A DNA stretch of 64,000 bases from Phenylobacterium zucineum HLK1. Its GTDB lineage: Bacteria > Pseudomonadota > Alphaproteobacteria > Caulobacterales > Caulobacteraceae. Position numbers and translations under genes: made by a program. Shown one piece after another: positions 19,612 through 27,185 of this stretch. Within the stretch, counting starts at the first letter, position 1. Each line of letters begins with the position of its first letter. The DNA lies in contig NC_011144.1 in NCBI RefSeq assembly GCF_000017265.1, positions 3,636,001 to 3,700,000 of the forward strand, written 5' to 3'. The notes under the pieces are model-generated. The model searched no databases. It was given only the letters and a program-made list of their open reading frames with translations, and was not told the DNA's origin.

Positions 19612-20186
19612 AAGCCCATGCGTACGCCTTCGCCGCCGCGCTCGCGCTGATCGCCTGCCAGGCGCCCCCCGCCGTCCAGGACGCCAACGCCCAGGACAGG
19701 TCCGCCGCCGCCCCGACCCGGGGACCGGACGTGATCTACGTGCCGACGCCCCACGAGACCGTCGACGCCATGCTGAAGCTGGGCGAGGTGAGGCCCGGCG
19801 ACGTGCTCTACGACCTGGGCTCCGGCGACGGCCGCATCCCCATCGCCGCGGCCAGGCAGTTCGGGGTCCGCGCCGTCGGCATCGACATCGACCCCCGGCG
19901 CATCGCCGAAGCGAACGCCAACGCCGAAGCGGCCGGAGTCACCAAGCTGGTCAAGTTCCGCAACGAGGACCTGTTCGAGGCCGACTTCAGCGACGCCACG
20001 GTCATCACGCTCTACCTGCTGCCCAGCCTGAACGAGAAGCTGGCGCCCCGGCTGCTCGAGCTGAAGCCCGGCACGCGGATCGTCAGCCACGCCTTCCCGA
20101 TGGGCGACTGGGCGCCGGAGCAGACGGTGCAGACCCCCGGCGGCGGCGTCATCTACCGCTGGACGGTGCCGGAAAGAGGCCGGTGA
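19608..20186 (+). CDS. lipoprotein-signal SAM-dependent methyltransferase-like protein
   Basis: A 192-residue protein with a class I methyltransferase core: VPTPHETVDAMLKL, motif I DLGSGDGRIPIAAA, and the acidic motif II GIDIDPRRIAEAN. The pattern resembles FAM173/ATPSc-KMT-like lysine methyltransferases. The first 17 residues form a signal peptide ending in a lipobox LIAC, so the protein looks exported and lipidated, an odd location for an S-adenosylmethionine enzyme. The start is GTG 19608 with AGAGGAGA upstream and a 4-nt overlap with the permease gene. Either the enzyme works outside the cytoplasm, the N-terminus is misread, or it is a non-catalytic fold. Confidence 0.8.
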   Translation: MKAHAYAFAAALALIACQAPPAVQDANAQDRSAAAPTRGPDVIYVPTPHETVDAMLKLGEVRPGDVLYDLGSGDGRIPIAAARQFGVRAVGIDIDPRRIAEANANAEAAGVTKLVKFRNEDLFEADFSDATVITLYLLPSLNEKLAPRLLELKPGTRIVSHAFPMGDWAPEQTVQTPGGGVIYRWTVPERGR

Positions 20187-20201
20187 AAGAAACTTTCTTT
20201 C
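20185..20201. repeat. inverted repeat GAAAGAAA-C-TTTCTTTC
   Basis: A perfect 8-bp inverted repeat with a single central base, overlapping the methyltransferase stop codon and starting the AT-rich promoter region of the DUF2061 gene. With a one-base loop it cannot fold as a normal hairpin, so a protein-binding site is more plausible than a terminator. Confidence 0.5.
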
Positions 20202-20206
20202 GATAA

Positions 20207-20234
20207 TTGCGTTTTGATCGGCGAGGGCTATATT
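20207..20234 (+). promoter_or_regulatory. possible sigma-70 promoter for DUF2061/dps
   Basis: TTGCGT (20207-20212) and TATATT (20229-20234, inside GCTATATT, near the Caulobacter -10 consensus GCTANAWC) are separated by 16 bases, with an ATG 30 bases further on. The -35 box is a weak match. Confidence 0.35.
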
Positions 20235-20263
20235 AAGAACCGTTCGCAATAAGGACGCCTGTC

Positions 20264-20503
20264 ATGCGCTTCGCCATGAAGACCGCCAGCTGGTCCGTGA
20301 CCCACATGATCGTGGCGATCGCCGTCGCCTATGCGCTGACCCAGAACTGGCGCGCGGCGCTCGCGGTCGGTCTGATCGAGCCCATATTCCAGACCATCGC
20401 CTTCGCCGTACACGAGCGGGCGTGGATGAAATTCGCGCCGGCCCGGACCCAGGAAGCCAGGGAGGGAACGACCCCCCGCCTGGCGGGTTCGGCGCGGGCC
20501 TGA
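20264..20503 (+). CDS. DUF2061 small membrane protein
   Basis: A 79-residue protein with one or two short hydrophobic segments (SVTHMIVAIAVAYALT and ALAVGLIEPIFQTIAFAV) and the family ending HERAW. DUF2061 proteins are small inner-membrane proteins of unknown function found in many Proteobacteria. ATG 20264 is used; ATG 20276 (MKTASWS) matches the usual family start. It is followed after 20 bases by dps on the same strand, so the two may be co-expressed. Confidence 0.78.
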   Translation: MRFAMKTASWSVTHMIVAIAVAYALTQNWRAALAVGLIEPIFQTIAFAVHERAWMKFAPARTQEAREGTTPRLAGSARA

Positions 20504-20523
20504 ACATGCGAAGGGAGACCACC

Positions 20524-20955
20524 ATGGCCGACAAGGAAAACGCCGCCGCGGGCCTGTCCAAGCTGCTCGCCGACACCTACGCCGTCTATCTGAAGACCCA
20601 CGGCTACCACTGGAACGTGCGGGGGCCGAACTTCCACGCCCTGCACGGCATGTTCATGGAGCAGTACACCGAGATGTGGCAGGCGATCGACACGGTCGCC
20701 GAGCGCATCCGGGCGCTGGGCGAGCTCGCGCCGCAGGGCTACCGAACCTTCGGCAACCTCTCGTCCATCCGGGATGGCGACCCGGAGAAGGACGCCGACG
20801 GCATGCTGCGCGAGCTGCTGGCCGACCACGAGGCGCTGATCAAGACCGCCCGCGCCGCCCGCGAGGGCGCCGACGACGTGACCGCCGCGGTCATCGACGA
20901 CCGCATCGAGGCGCACGAGAAGCACGCCTGGATGCTGCGCGCCTCGCTGGGCTGA
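20524..20955 (+). CDS. dps: Dps-family ferritin-like DNA-protection protein
   Basis: A 143-residue four-helix ferritin-like protein. The intersubunit ferroxidase ligands are visible: His in KTHGYHWNVRG and the acidic residues in FMEQYTEMWQAIDTVAERI. Dps dodecamers oxidise and store iron with H2O2 and protect DNA in stress. The lysine-rich DNA-binding N-terminal tail of E. coli Dps is short here (MADKENAAAG), so strong DNA binding is uncertain. ATG 20524 has a GAAGGGAG upstream. It converges on the erythromycin-esterase-like gene with 7 bases between stops. Confidence 0.92.
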   Translation: MADKENAAAGLSKLLADTYAVYLKTHGYHWNVRGPNFHALHGMFMEQYTEMWQAIDTVAERIRALGELAPQGYRTFGNLSSIRDGDPEKDADGMLRELLADHEALIKTARAAREGADDVTAAVIDDRIEAHEKHAWMLRASLG

Positions 20956-20962
20956 GGACGGG

Positions 20963-22318
20963 CTAGAGCCCGAACGGCCAGGTCTCCTCGTCGCCCGCCT
21001 CGTGGTCCTCGCGGATCCGGGCCGGCAGCGGGGCGACCGCGGCGGTTTCGTCGAACCAGACGTAGGCGTCGAACTGCTGGGCCGGCCGCGCCTCGACATA
21101 GTGGCTCAAGCGCTCGGTCTCGGGCCGGTAGATCACCCCGATGAACCGCTCCAGCCGCGGCTCGGCCAGGGCCGCGCGGACGTCGTCGTGGACGCCGGGC
21201 CGCAGGTCGAGGAGGAACCGCTTCACGCCGGCCTCGTGCGCCAGCCGCTCGAGGCTGCCCTCCAGCGACGGGCGCACCGCCTTGACCTCCATCGGCTCGT
21301 CCCAGTCGCTCGCGCAGGCGACCGTCCCCGCGTGGGTCCCGAAACCGATCAGCCGCGCCTCGTCGCCCCACCGCTCCCGGCAGAGTTGGCCGATGTTCAG
21401 CTCGTCGCGCACCGCGCCCATGTCGGTCGCCCGGGCGTCGCCGATGTGGGAGTTGTGGGCCCAGACCACCGCCCGGGCGTCGGGCCCCTTGGCGGCCAGC
21501 AGCGCCTCCAGCGTCTCGAACATGTGGGTGTCGCGCAGATTCCAGCTCTCGGCGCCGCCGTAGTACATGACCCGGTAGTAGCGCTCGGCGTCGCGCACCA
21601 GACGCGCGCTCTGGGTGGCGTCCAGCAGGGCCTCCTCGTCCTCGGCCGCGCCGTCGAGGCGGCGGGCCAGCATCTCGGACAGCATGGCGGTCACTGGCCC
21701 CTCGCAGCCGGCGTAGCGTCCCGACACCGTCATCCGTCCGTAGGCCGCCGGCTCGTCGGCCCAGGGGGTGAGGCAGCCGTAGCGGTCGCGGGCGACCCGC
21801 GCCGCCTCGGGGTCCTCGCGGTCCAGGTAGTCGATCACCGCCCGCATCGAGCCCGACAGGTTGTAGAGGTCGAGGCCGTAGATCCCCGCCTGCCGCCGGG
21901 GGCTGCGGAAGCGGTTGTGGTCGGCGAGCCATTCCAGGAATCGGTCGAACTCGCGGTTGCGCCACATCCAGGTCGGGAAGCGGGTGAAGGCGTCCTTCGC
22001 CCCCGCCGGGCGCTTACGGTGGCGGACCCGCGCGTCCAGCACCCGCGCGTCCGGCCAGTCGGCCTCCAGCGCCACCACGTTGAAGCCGCGCTGTTCGATC
22101 AGCCAGCGGGTTATGGACGCCCGGGCGCGGTAGAACTCGGATGTGCCGTGGCTAGCCTCGCCCAGCAGCACGATGCGGGCGTCGCCGAAGCGGTCGAACA
22201 GGCGCCCGAAGGCCGGATCGTCGATCTCCGGCAGGGGTTCTGCCCTGGCTGCGATCAGGGCTGAGGCGCCTCCGCGCACGTCTCTCGCCTCCTCGACGCG
22301 GCGATCAATGTCAGGCAT
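20963..22318 (-). CDS. erythromycin esterase-like protein
   Basis: A 451-residue member of the EreA/succinoglycan-biosynthesis esterase family. Family hallmarks are [13 protein letters not shown] near residue 51 with the catalytic histidine, the Glu/Asp motif [12 protein letters not shown], and [10 protein letters not shown] in the C-terminal half. EreA opens the macrolide lactone, but most chromosomal homologues in soil and water bacteria are not shown to confer resistance. It is divergent from the Nudix gene. The native substrate is unknown. Confidence 0.85.
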   Translation of the reverse strand: MPDIDRRVEEARDVRGGASALIAARAEPLPEIDDPAFGRLFDRFGDARIVLLGEASHGTSEFYRARASITRWLIEQRGFNVVALEADWPDARVLDARVRHRKRPAGAKDAFTRFPTWMWRNREFDRFLEWLADHNRFRSPRRQAGIYGLDLYNLSGSMRAVIDYLDREDPEAARVARDRYGCLTPWADEPAAYGRMTVSGRYAGCEGPVTAMLSEMLARRLDGAAEDEEALLDATQSARLVRDAERYYRVMYYGGAESWNLRDTHMFETLEALLAAKGPDARAVVWAHNSHIGDARATDMGAVRDELNIGQLCRERWGDEARLIGFGTHAGTVACASDWDEPMEVKAVRPSLEGSLERLAHEAGVKRFLLDLRPGVHDDVRAALAEPRLERFIGVIYRPETERLSHYVEARPAQQFDAYVWFDETAAVAPLPARIREDHEAGDEETWPFGL

Positions 22319-22398
22319 GCCGGCCTCCGTCCTTGAGCTGTCGCAACCGCGGGCCGCGCCGGCGGTTCCGCAGGGCGAGACAGGAGCCAGGAGCGCGG

Positions 22399-22968
22399 AT
22401 GCCGGTCGAACTTCGCAAGGTCGAGACGATCCACCAGGGCTATTCCACCCTGATGCTGGCCACCCTCGCCGCCCCGGACGGAAGCACGTTCACCCGCGAG
22501 ATCGAGCACCACGGGCGGGCCGCCGCCGTGCTGCCGTACGACCCCGAGCGGCGATGCGCCCTTATGGTCAACCTGCCCCGGCCGCCGGTGATCTGGGCGG
22601 GCGGGCCGCCCGAGCTCCTCGAGGCGCCCGCCGGCATGGTCGAGAACGAGGACGCCGAGGAGACGGCGACCCGCGAGGCCCTGGAGGAGGCGGGCGTGAA
22701 GCTCGGCCGGCTGGAGGCGGTGGGCTCGCCGTTCTCCTCCCCCGGCGTCTCCAGCGAACGGATCGACCTGTTCCTGGCGGCCTATTCCACGGCCGACCGG
22801 GTCGGGGACGGCGGCGGCCTTGCCGAGGAGCAGGAGCACATCACCGTCGAGGAGGTCCCGCTGGCCCAGCTCTGGACCTGGGTCGAGCAGCGGCGGATCG
22901 AGGACCTGAAGACCCTGGCCCTGATCCTGGCCCTGAAGGTGCGCCGGCCGGAGCTGTTCGAGCCATGA
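22399..22968 (+). CDS. Nudix hydrolase (ADP-ribose pyrophosphatase-like)
   Basis: A 189-residue Nudix protein. The Nudix box [21 protein letters not shown] (from about residue 79) keeps the RE and EE metal-binding positions, and the downstream region ([15 protein letters not shown]) matches ADP-ribose/GDP-mannose pyrophosphatases of the NudF/NudK group. It probably hydrolyses ADP-ribose to AMP and ribose 5-phosphate. The start is ATG 22399 after a GGAG. It overlaps pncB by ATGA, linking it to NAD turnover. Confidence 0.88.
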   Translation: MPVELRKVETIHQGYSTLMLATLAAPDGSTFTREIEHHGRAAAVLPYDPERRCALMVNLPRPPVIWAGGPPELLEAPAGMVENEDAEETATREALEEAGVKLGRLEAVGSPFSSPGVSSERIDLFLAAYSTADRVGDGGGLAEEQEHITVEEVPLAQLWTWVEQRRIEDLKTLALILALKVRRPELFEP

Positions 22969-24242
22969 ACCGCGCGCCCGACCGGCCGGCGGTGGGCTCG
23001 CTGCTGGACACCGACCTCTACAAGCTCCTGATGCTGCAGCTGATCTGGCGCCGGCACGCGGACGTGCCGGTGGTCTTCTCGCTGGTCAACCGCAGCCGCA
23101 GCGTCCGGATCGCGGACGAGATCGACCTCTCCGAGCTGCGGGAAGAGCTGGACCATGTCCGCAGCCTGAGGTTCGCCGCGGACGAGCTCGCCTGGCTGGG
23201 CGCCGCCGAGATCTACGGCCGCCGCGACCTCTTCGCCCCCGACTTCCTGGCCTGGCTCGCGGGCCTGCGCCTGCCCGAGTACGCGCTGGAGGCGCGGGAC
23301 GGGCAGATCGCGCTGGCGTTTCACGGGACCTGGGCCGAGACGACGCTGTGGGAGATCCCCGCCCTGGCGGTCGTCACCGCCCTGCGGGCGCGCCGGGTCG
23401 TGAACGCCCTGGGCGAGGCGCCGGGAGGGGCGGGTCGCGAGACCCTCTACCGCTGCGCCCTCGGACGACTCGAGGCCAAGGCCGAGCGGCTGGCGGCGCT
23501 CCCCGGCCTGGCCCTCAGCGACTTCGGCACCCGCCGGCGGCACAGCCTGGCCTGGCAGCGCACCTGCCTGGAGGTGCTGCGCGAGCGGCTGGGGCCGGCC
23601 TTCCGCGGCACCAGCAACGTCCTGCTGGCCCGGACGCTGGACATGCCCGCGGTCGGCACCAACGGCCACGAGCTGCCGATGGTGCTGGCCGCCCTCGCCC
23701 CGGACGACGCGGCCCTGAAGCGCGCGCCCTACCGCGTGCTGGAGGAATGGGCGCAGCTCTACCCGCAGCCGCTGCGCATCGTCCTGCCCGACACCTTCGG
23801 ATCGGCGGCGTTCTTCCGCGAGGCGCCGGACTGGGTCGCGGACTGGGCCGGCGTGCGGCCCGACTCGGCCCCGCCCCTGGAGGCCGGCGAGGCCCTGATC
23901 GACTGGTGGGGGGCGATGGGCCGCGATCCGCGCGAGAAGACGCTGGTCTTCTCCGACGCCTTGACCGTCGACCGGATCGAGCAGCTCCACGCCCGCTTCC
24001 ACGGCCGGGTCGGCGTCAGCTTCGGCTGGGGCACCCGGCTGACCAACGACCTGGAAGGCTGCGCCGAGGCGCCCGGGCTGAAGGCGATCTCGCTGGTGTG
24101 CAAGGTGACAGAGGCGGGCGGTCGCCCGGCGGTGAAGCTGTCGGACAATCCCGAGAAGGCGACCGGCGATCCGGCCGAGGTGGAGCGCTACAAGCGCGTG
24201 TTCGGGACCGAGGGCCACATGGCCCGGCGGCCCGTCGTCTAG
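22965..24242 (+). CDS. pncB: nicotinate phosphoribosyltransferase
   Basis: Converts nicotinate and PRPP to nicotinate mononucleotide, the entry step of the Preiss-Handler NAD salvage route. 425 residues, as for bacterial PncB. It shows the N-terminal [13 protein letters not shown], the autophosphorylated histidine motif GTNGHELPM, and the PRPP-binding region [11 protein letters not shown] with [12 protein letters not shown]. The ATG overlaps the Nudix stop (ATGA). It is followed after 12 bases by the 2H-type gene with a strong AGGAGG. Confidence 0.93.
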   Translation: MNRAPDRPAVGSLLDTDLYKLLMLQLIWRRHADVPVVFSLVNRSRSVRIADEIDLSELREELDHVRSLRFAADELAWLGAAEIYGRRDLFAPDFLAWLAGLRLPEYALEARDGQIALAFHGTWAETTLWEIPALAVVTALRARRVVNALGEAPGGAGRETLYRCALGRLEAKAERLAALPGLALSDFGTRRRHSLAWQRTCLEVLRERLGPAFRGTSNVLLARTLDMPAVGTNGHELPMVLAALAPDDAALKRAPYRVLEEWAQLYPQPLRIVLPDTFGSAAFFREAPDWVADWAGVRPDSAPPLEAGEALIDWWGAMGRDPREKTLVFSDALTVDRIEQLHARFHGRVGVSFGWGTRLTNDLEGCAEAPGLKAISLVCKVTEAGGRPAVKLSDNPEKATGDPAEVERYKRVFGTEGHMARRPVV

Positions 24243-24254
24243 GAGGCGGCGGCG

Positions 24255-24626
24255 ATGGGCGTCTATGTCGGCTGGGCCCTGGACCGCGGCGAGCGCGAGG
24301 CGCTGCTGGCGCGCTTCCCGGCGAGGTACGCGCGGGCGGTGGCCGACCACGTGACCCTGGCCTTCGAGCCGACGGAGCCCGCGCTGCCGACCGAAACGTC
24401 CGGCGAGATCGTCGGCGAGGCCGACGACGGCCGGGGCGTGCAGGCGATGGTGGTGCGCATCGCCGGGACCACCGACCGGCCCGACGGCTCGACCTATCAC
24501 ATCACCTGGTCGCTGGCGGACGGCCGGCGGGCGGTCGAGAGCAACGACGTGATCCGGCAGCACGGCTGGCGGCCGCTGGACGCCCCGGTCAGGGTCAGGC
24601 TGGAGCCGCGGCTGTTCCGGCCCTGA
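24255..24626 (+). CDS. predicted 2H-phosphoesterase-like protein
   Basis: A 123-residue protein with no firmly recognised family name. Two HxT motifs are visible, HVTLAF (His32, Thr34) and YHITWSL (His82, Thr84), each at the end of a predicted strand, the hallmark of 2H phosphoesterases such as LigT/ThpR and the cyclic phosphodiesterase domain of tRNA ligases. The spacing of 50 residues is shorter than usual. It is third in a Nudix-pncB-2H operon, with AGGAGG 8 bases before ATG 24255. A role on ADP-ribose cyclic phosphate or on RNA 2',3'-cyclic phosphate ends is inference. Confidence 0.6.
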   Translation: MGVYVGWALDRGEREALLARFPARYARAVADHVTLAFEPTEPALPTETSGEIVGEADDGRGVQAMVVRIAGTTDRPDGSTYHITWSLADGRRAVESNDVIRQHGWRPLDAPVRVRLEPRLFRP

Positions 24627-24758
24627 GCGCTTGGCAGCAGCTCCGTATGCTGAGTGCTAACAATTTGAATTAGCGGAACTTTCACCAGAATCACGCATAT
24701 CCTCGTGGTGCGCACGGCGATGCGCCGGCGCTCGGATCCACAGTGACGAGGTCGCGTG

Positions 24759-25031
24759 ATGCAAGCGTCGCCCGAATTCCGGAAGCAGCTCGAAGGCTAT
24801 GGGCTGACCACGGCGGAGATCCTCTACCGGCTGCCCGACCATCCGGCCCTGCTGCAGAGCTACATTTGGCAGGACTACGACGTCTTCCCGGAATTCCCGG
24901 TGCTGAAGAAGTTCCTGGGCTTCTGGGAGACCAGCCTGGAGGGCCCGCTGTTCAAGGTGACGGTCGGCCACCAGAAGCTGATCCGGCCGGCCGAGCTCAA
25001 GGCCATCGGCGCCGAGTTCCGGCTGCACTAG
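24759..25031 (+). CDS. usg: Usg family protein
   Basis: A 90-residue protein matching Usg, first named for the gene upstream of trpFBA in Caulobacter crescentus: GLTTAEILYRLPDHPALLQ, then IWQDYDVFPEFPVLKKFL and FWETSLEGPL. Its function is unknown. Here it is not next to trp genes; it ends 15 bases from a convergent chemotaxis gene. ATG 24759 is chosen over GTG 24756 for its spacing to CGAGG. The 132 bases upstream are comparatively AT-rich and probably hold its promoter. Confidence 0.85.
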   Translation: MQASPEFRKQLEGYGLTTAEILYRLPDHPALLQSYIWQDYDVFPEFPVLKKFLGFWETSLEGPLFKVTVGHQKLIRPAELKAIGAEFRLH

Positions 25032-25046
25032 GCGGCCCGGGGCGGT

Positions 25047-25514
25047 CTACTCGACCACGCCCACCGCCTCGCGCATGCCCCGCAGGCGCATCAGGATCAC
25101 CTCGTTCTCGGGCGTCATCCCGCCGCCCGAGGCGTTGACCAGGGCCAGCGCGTCGAGATGCAGGCGCAGGGCGTCGGTGTGCCAGACGCCGCTGGAGATC
25201 AGGTTGTCGACCATGGCGCTGATCCCCCGCGCCACCTCGCCCACGGCCTCGAGGCCCGCCGCGCCGGCCACCTCGGCGACGTTCATCGCCGTCTCGCCCA
25301 GGGTCCGGCACTCGGCGAAGAGCACGTCCTCGCTCTGCTCGGCGAAGGCGCGGATCTCCTCCAGCTTCTCGGCGACGTAGGTCCGGATCGCGTCCCCCAG
25401 CGCCTCGACGCGGCTCTCGGCGTCGGCGATCAGCTCGGCCGCCGTCGGCGCCTGGATCGCCTCGAGGATCTTCGCCAGCCGGTTCTCGGGCGTGAAGATG
25501 CGGGCCACGGTCAT
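25047..25514 (-). CDS. CheE-like chemotaxis-cluster protein
   Basis: A 155-residue, almost fully helical acidic protein (TPENRLAKILEAIQ at the start, then long helices such as AESRVEALGDAIRTYVAEKL). It resembles in layout the small CheE proteins encoded in Caulobacter chemotaxis operons, but no catalytic motif is visible and the family call is tentative. It is the last gene of the cheY-cheZ-receiver operon, 9 bases after the receiver gene, whose stop overlaps its AGGAG. A regulatory or phosphate-sink accessory role is only inferred from position. Confidence 0.5.
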   Translation of the reverse strand: MTVARIFTPENRLAKILEAIQAPTAAELIADAESRVEALGDAIRTYVAEKLEEIRAFAEQSEDVLFAECRTLGETAMNVAEVAGAAGLEAVGEVARGISAMVDNLISSGVWHTDALRLHLDALALVNASGGGMTPENEVILMRLRGMREAVGVVE

Positions 25515-25523
25515 CGGCGGCTC

Positions 25524-26099
25524 CTAGCCAAAAAGCGAATCGACCTCGTCCTGGGACATGGCCCGTTCAGGGTTGGCGGTCAGCGCGATCGCGTCCGACC
25601 GCCGCTCGGCGACGTCGCCCGGGAGGGGCTGGTTCTTGAACCGGCGGTCGGGTCCGCAATAGGACTGGGTGGTGACGAACTGGCGCGAGTTGCGGGCCAG
25701 CCATTCGATGCGGCTGAGCAGCACGCCGGGCGCGATCGGCTTCTTGACCACGAAGTTCGCGCCGGCGTCGCGGGCGGTGGTCACCTTCTCGACCGGCGTG
25801 TGGCCGCTGACCACCACGATCGGGGCCGTGAAGTTCGGCGCCTCGCGCTGGCTGCGGATGTGCCGGGCCAGCGAGATCCCGTCCTCCTCAGGCATCTCCC
25901 CGTCGATGATGATCAGGTCGTAGGCGACCGCGGCGACCGTCTCGCGCGCCTCCTCGGCCGAACGGCAGGTGGCGATCCGCCCCACCCGGAAGCCCACGAG
26001 CACCTGGCTCATCAGCTCCAGCGACTGGGGATTGTCGTCCACCAGCAGGACCTTGGCCTTCCGCAGATCCAGGCGAGTCGACGACGACAGCATCCTCAT
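25524..26099 (-). CDS. CheY-like receiver protein with C-terminal docking-type peptide
   Basis: A 191-residue response regulator. The receiver domain (about 14-135) has the acidic pocket LLVDD, phosphoacceptor Asp in IIIDGEMP, Ser in VVVSGH and Lys in VVKKPI. After it comes a YCGPDRR linker seen in some alphaproteobacterial receivers. The protein ends MSQDEVDSLFG (181-191), very like the CheY-binding N-terminus of FliM (LSQAEIDALL) and the CheY-binding C-terminus of CheZ. No output domain is present. It follows the CheZ-like gene in the same operon, suggesting it competes for or modulates CheY interaction surfaces (inference). Confidence 0.88.
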   Translation of the reverse strand: MRMLSSSTRLDLRKAKVLLVDDNPQSLELMSQVLVGFRVGRIATCRSAEEARETVAAVAYDLIIIDGEMPEEDGISLARHIRSQREAPNFTAPIVVVSGHTPVEKVTTARDAGANFVVKKPIAPGVLLSRIEWLARNSRQFVTTQSYCGPDRRFKNQPLPGDVAERRSDAIALTANPERAMSQDEVDSLFG

Positions 26100-26124
26100 T
26101 CATCCGCCTGCGGGGGTCCGGTCC

Positions 26125-26472
26125 TTAGGGCTTGTCGAAATCCATCAGGGCGTCGGCCGCGGCCTGGTCCAGCCCCTCGCCCGCCAGGGCCGGGCCGTTC
26201 AACAGGGGGTCGCCTTCCGACCGGCCGAGGGCGACATCGCCGATCATCGCGTCCAGCTTGGCGAGCCGCTGGCCCGTCAGGTCCTGGAAGGCGCAGGCCT
26301 CGAGGATGGCGCAGAGCATCCGCTCCAGGCCGTCGAGCGCCGAGGCGTCGCCGTCGCGCGCCGCCTGCACGTCCTTCAGACCCTTCTCGGCGGCGGCCAG
26401 CATGGCGTCGGCGGCCTCCTCGATCTCGCGGCGGACGTTGGCGATGATCGCGCGCGCCTCGGCCTCCGCCAT
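26125..26472 (-). CDS. short CheZ-like phosphatase
   Basis: A 115-residue helical protein containing ACAFQDLTGQRLAKLD, the CheZ catalytic signature; in E. coli CheZ the Asp and Gln of DLTGQ act on CheY-P. The C-terminus GLDQAAADALMDF resembles the CheZ CheY-docking tail. Canonical CheZ is about 214 residues; this one keeps only part of the long hairpin, like divergent CheZ homologues described across Proteobacteria. It starts one base after the cheY stop, so CheY and its probable phosphatase are made together. The symbol is left blank because of the short length. Confidence 0.75.
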   Translation of the reverse strand: MAEAEARAIIANVRREIEEAADAMLAAAEKGLKDVQAARDGDASALDGLERMLCAILEACAFQDLTGQRLAKLDAMIGDVALGRSEGDPLLNGPALAGEGLDQAAADALMDFDKP

Positions 26473-26473
26473 G

Positions 26474-26860
26474 TCAGAGCTCCCCGAAGACGGTCGTGAG
26501 CTTCTGCTTCAACACCGCGAGGTTGAAGGGCTTGATGATGTAGTTGTTCACGCCGGCCTGGCGGGCGGCGATGACGTTCTCGGTCTTGGCCTCGGCCGTG
26601 ACCATCACGAACGGCACGTCCTTCGTCCGCGGCTCGGCGCGGACGGCCTTCAGCAGGTCGTAGCCGGTCATGGGCTGCATGTTCCAGTCCGACAGGATCA
26701 GCCCGTAGTCCTTGTGCTTGATCTTCTCGAGCGCGGTCGGGCCGTCGGTGGCGTCGTCGACGTTCCGGAAGCCGAGCTGCTCCAGCAGGCCGCGCATGAT
26801 CCGGATCATCGTCTTGTAGTCGTCGACCACCAGCACGTTCATCGATTTGTCGACCGCCAT
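26474..26860 (-). CDS. cheY: chemotaxis response regulator CheY
   Basis: A 128-residue single-domain receiver. VLVVDDYKTMIRIMRGLL, LSDWNMQPMTGYDLL (phosphoacceptor Asp), MVTAEAKTENVIAA (Thr) and NNYIIKPF (Lys) are the standard CheY residues, and the WNM context is typical of motor-binding CheYs. Phosphorylated by CheA, it would bind FliM and change flagellar rotation. The start is ATG 26860 (MAVDKSMNV); 16 upstream in-frame codons are rejected. It is the first gene of the minus-strand chemotaxis operon, divergent from cheA. Confidence 0.94.
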   Translation of the reverse strand: MAVDKSMNVLVVDDYKTMIRIMRGLLEQLGFRNVDDATDGPTALEKIKHKDYGLILSDWNMQPMTGYDLLKAVRAEPRTKDVPFVMVTAEAKTENVIAARQAGVNNYIIKPFNLAVLKQKLTTVFGEL

Positions 26861-27185
26861 CCGCGTCCCTCGCTGTGAGCCGTCGCCACTGGGGCGCCTG
26901 TCCTGCAAACGAGTCTCGCAAAGTGACTAATAAACGGTAACATTACTTATAAGTGTGGGTCGCACCCGTCCCGTTTCAGTTATCAAATTGCACCTGAAGA
27001 GCATTTGTCAGCTCTACAGGCGCATCATCAGCCTCGCAATCGATGAACTAGACCGATGGTGCTCGCGCGCTTCCACGTGAAATCGGTACGCGTCCCGCGC
27101 GATATCTTCATTTCACCGCCACTTTTACTTCCGGATTAGGCTTCCGTTAACCGCTTCAGCCTCGCTTTGGGACACCGGGAAGGCT
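26861..27185. promoter_or_regulatory. divergent cheY / cheA promoter region
   Basis: 325 bases without a gene, clearly more AT-rich than the surroundings. It holds a perfect 10-bp palindrome ACTTATAAGT (26945-26954), an inverted repeat GTGAAAT (27077-27083) / ATTTCAC (27110-27116), and a CTTCCG direct repeat before the cheA start. No convincing sigma-54 or sigma-28 consensus was found. It must contain the promoters of both operons. Confidence 0.5.

Noticed and set aside
20963..22318. Macrolide-resistance gene
   Set aside because: The family name is erythromycin esterase, but chromosomal homologues in environmental bacteria are common and the context gives no sign of a resistance element.
24663..24690. 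GGAAC sequence upstream of usg as an EcfG general-stress promoter
   Set aside because: No CGTT-type second element at 16-17 bases, so the match is half a consensus only.
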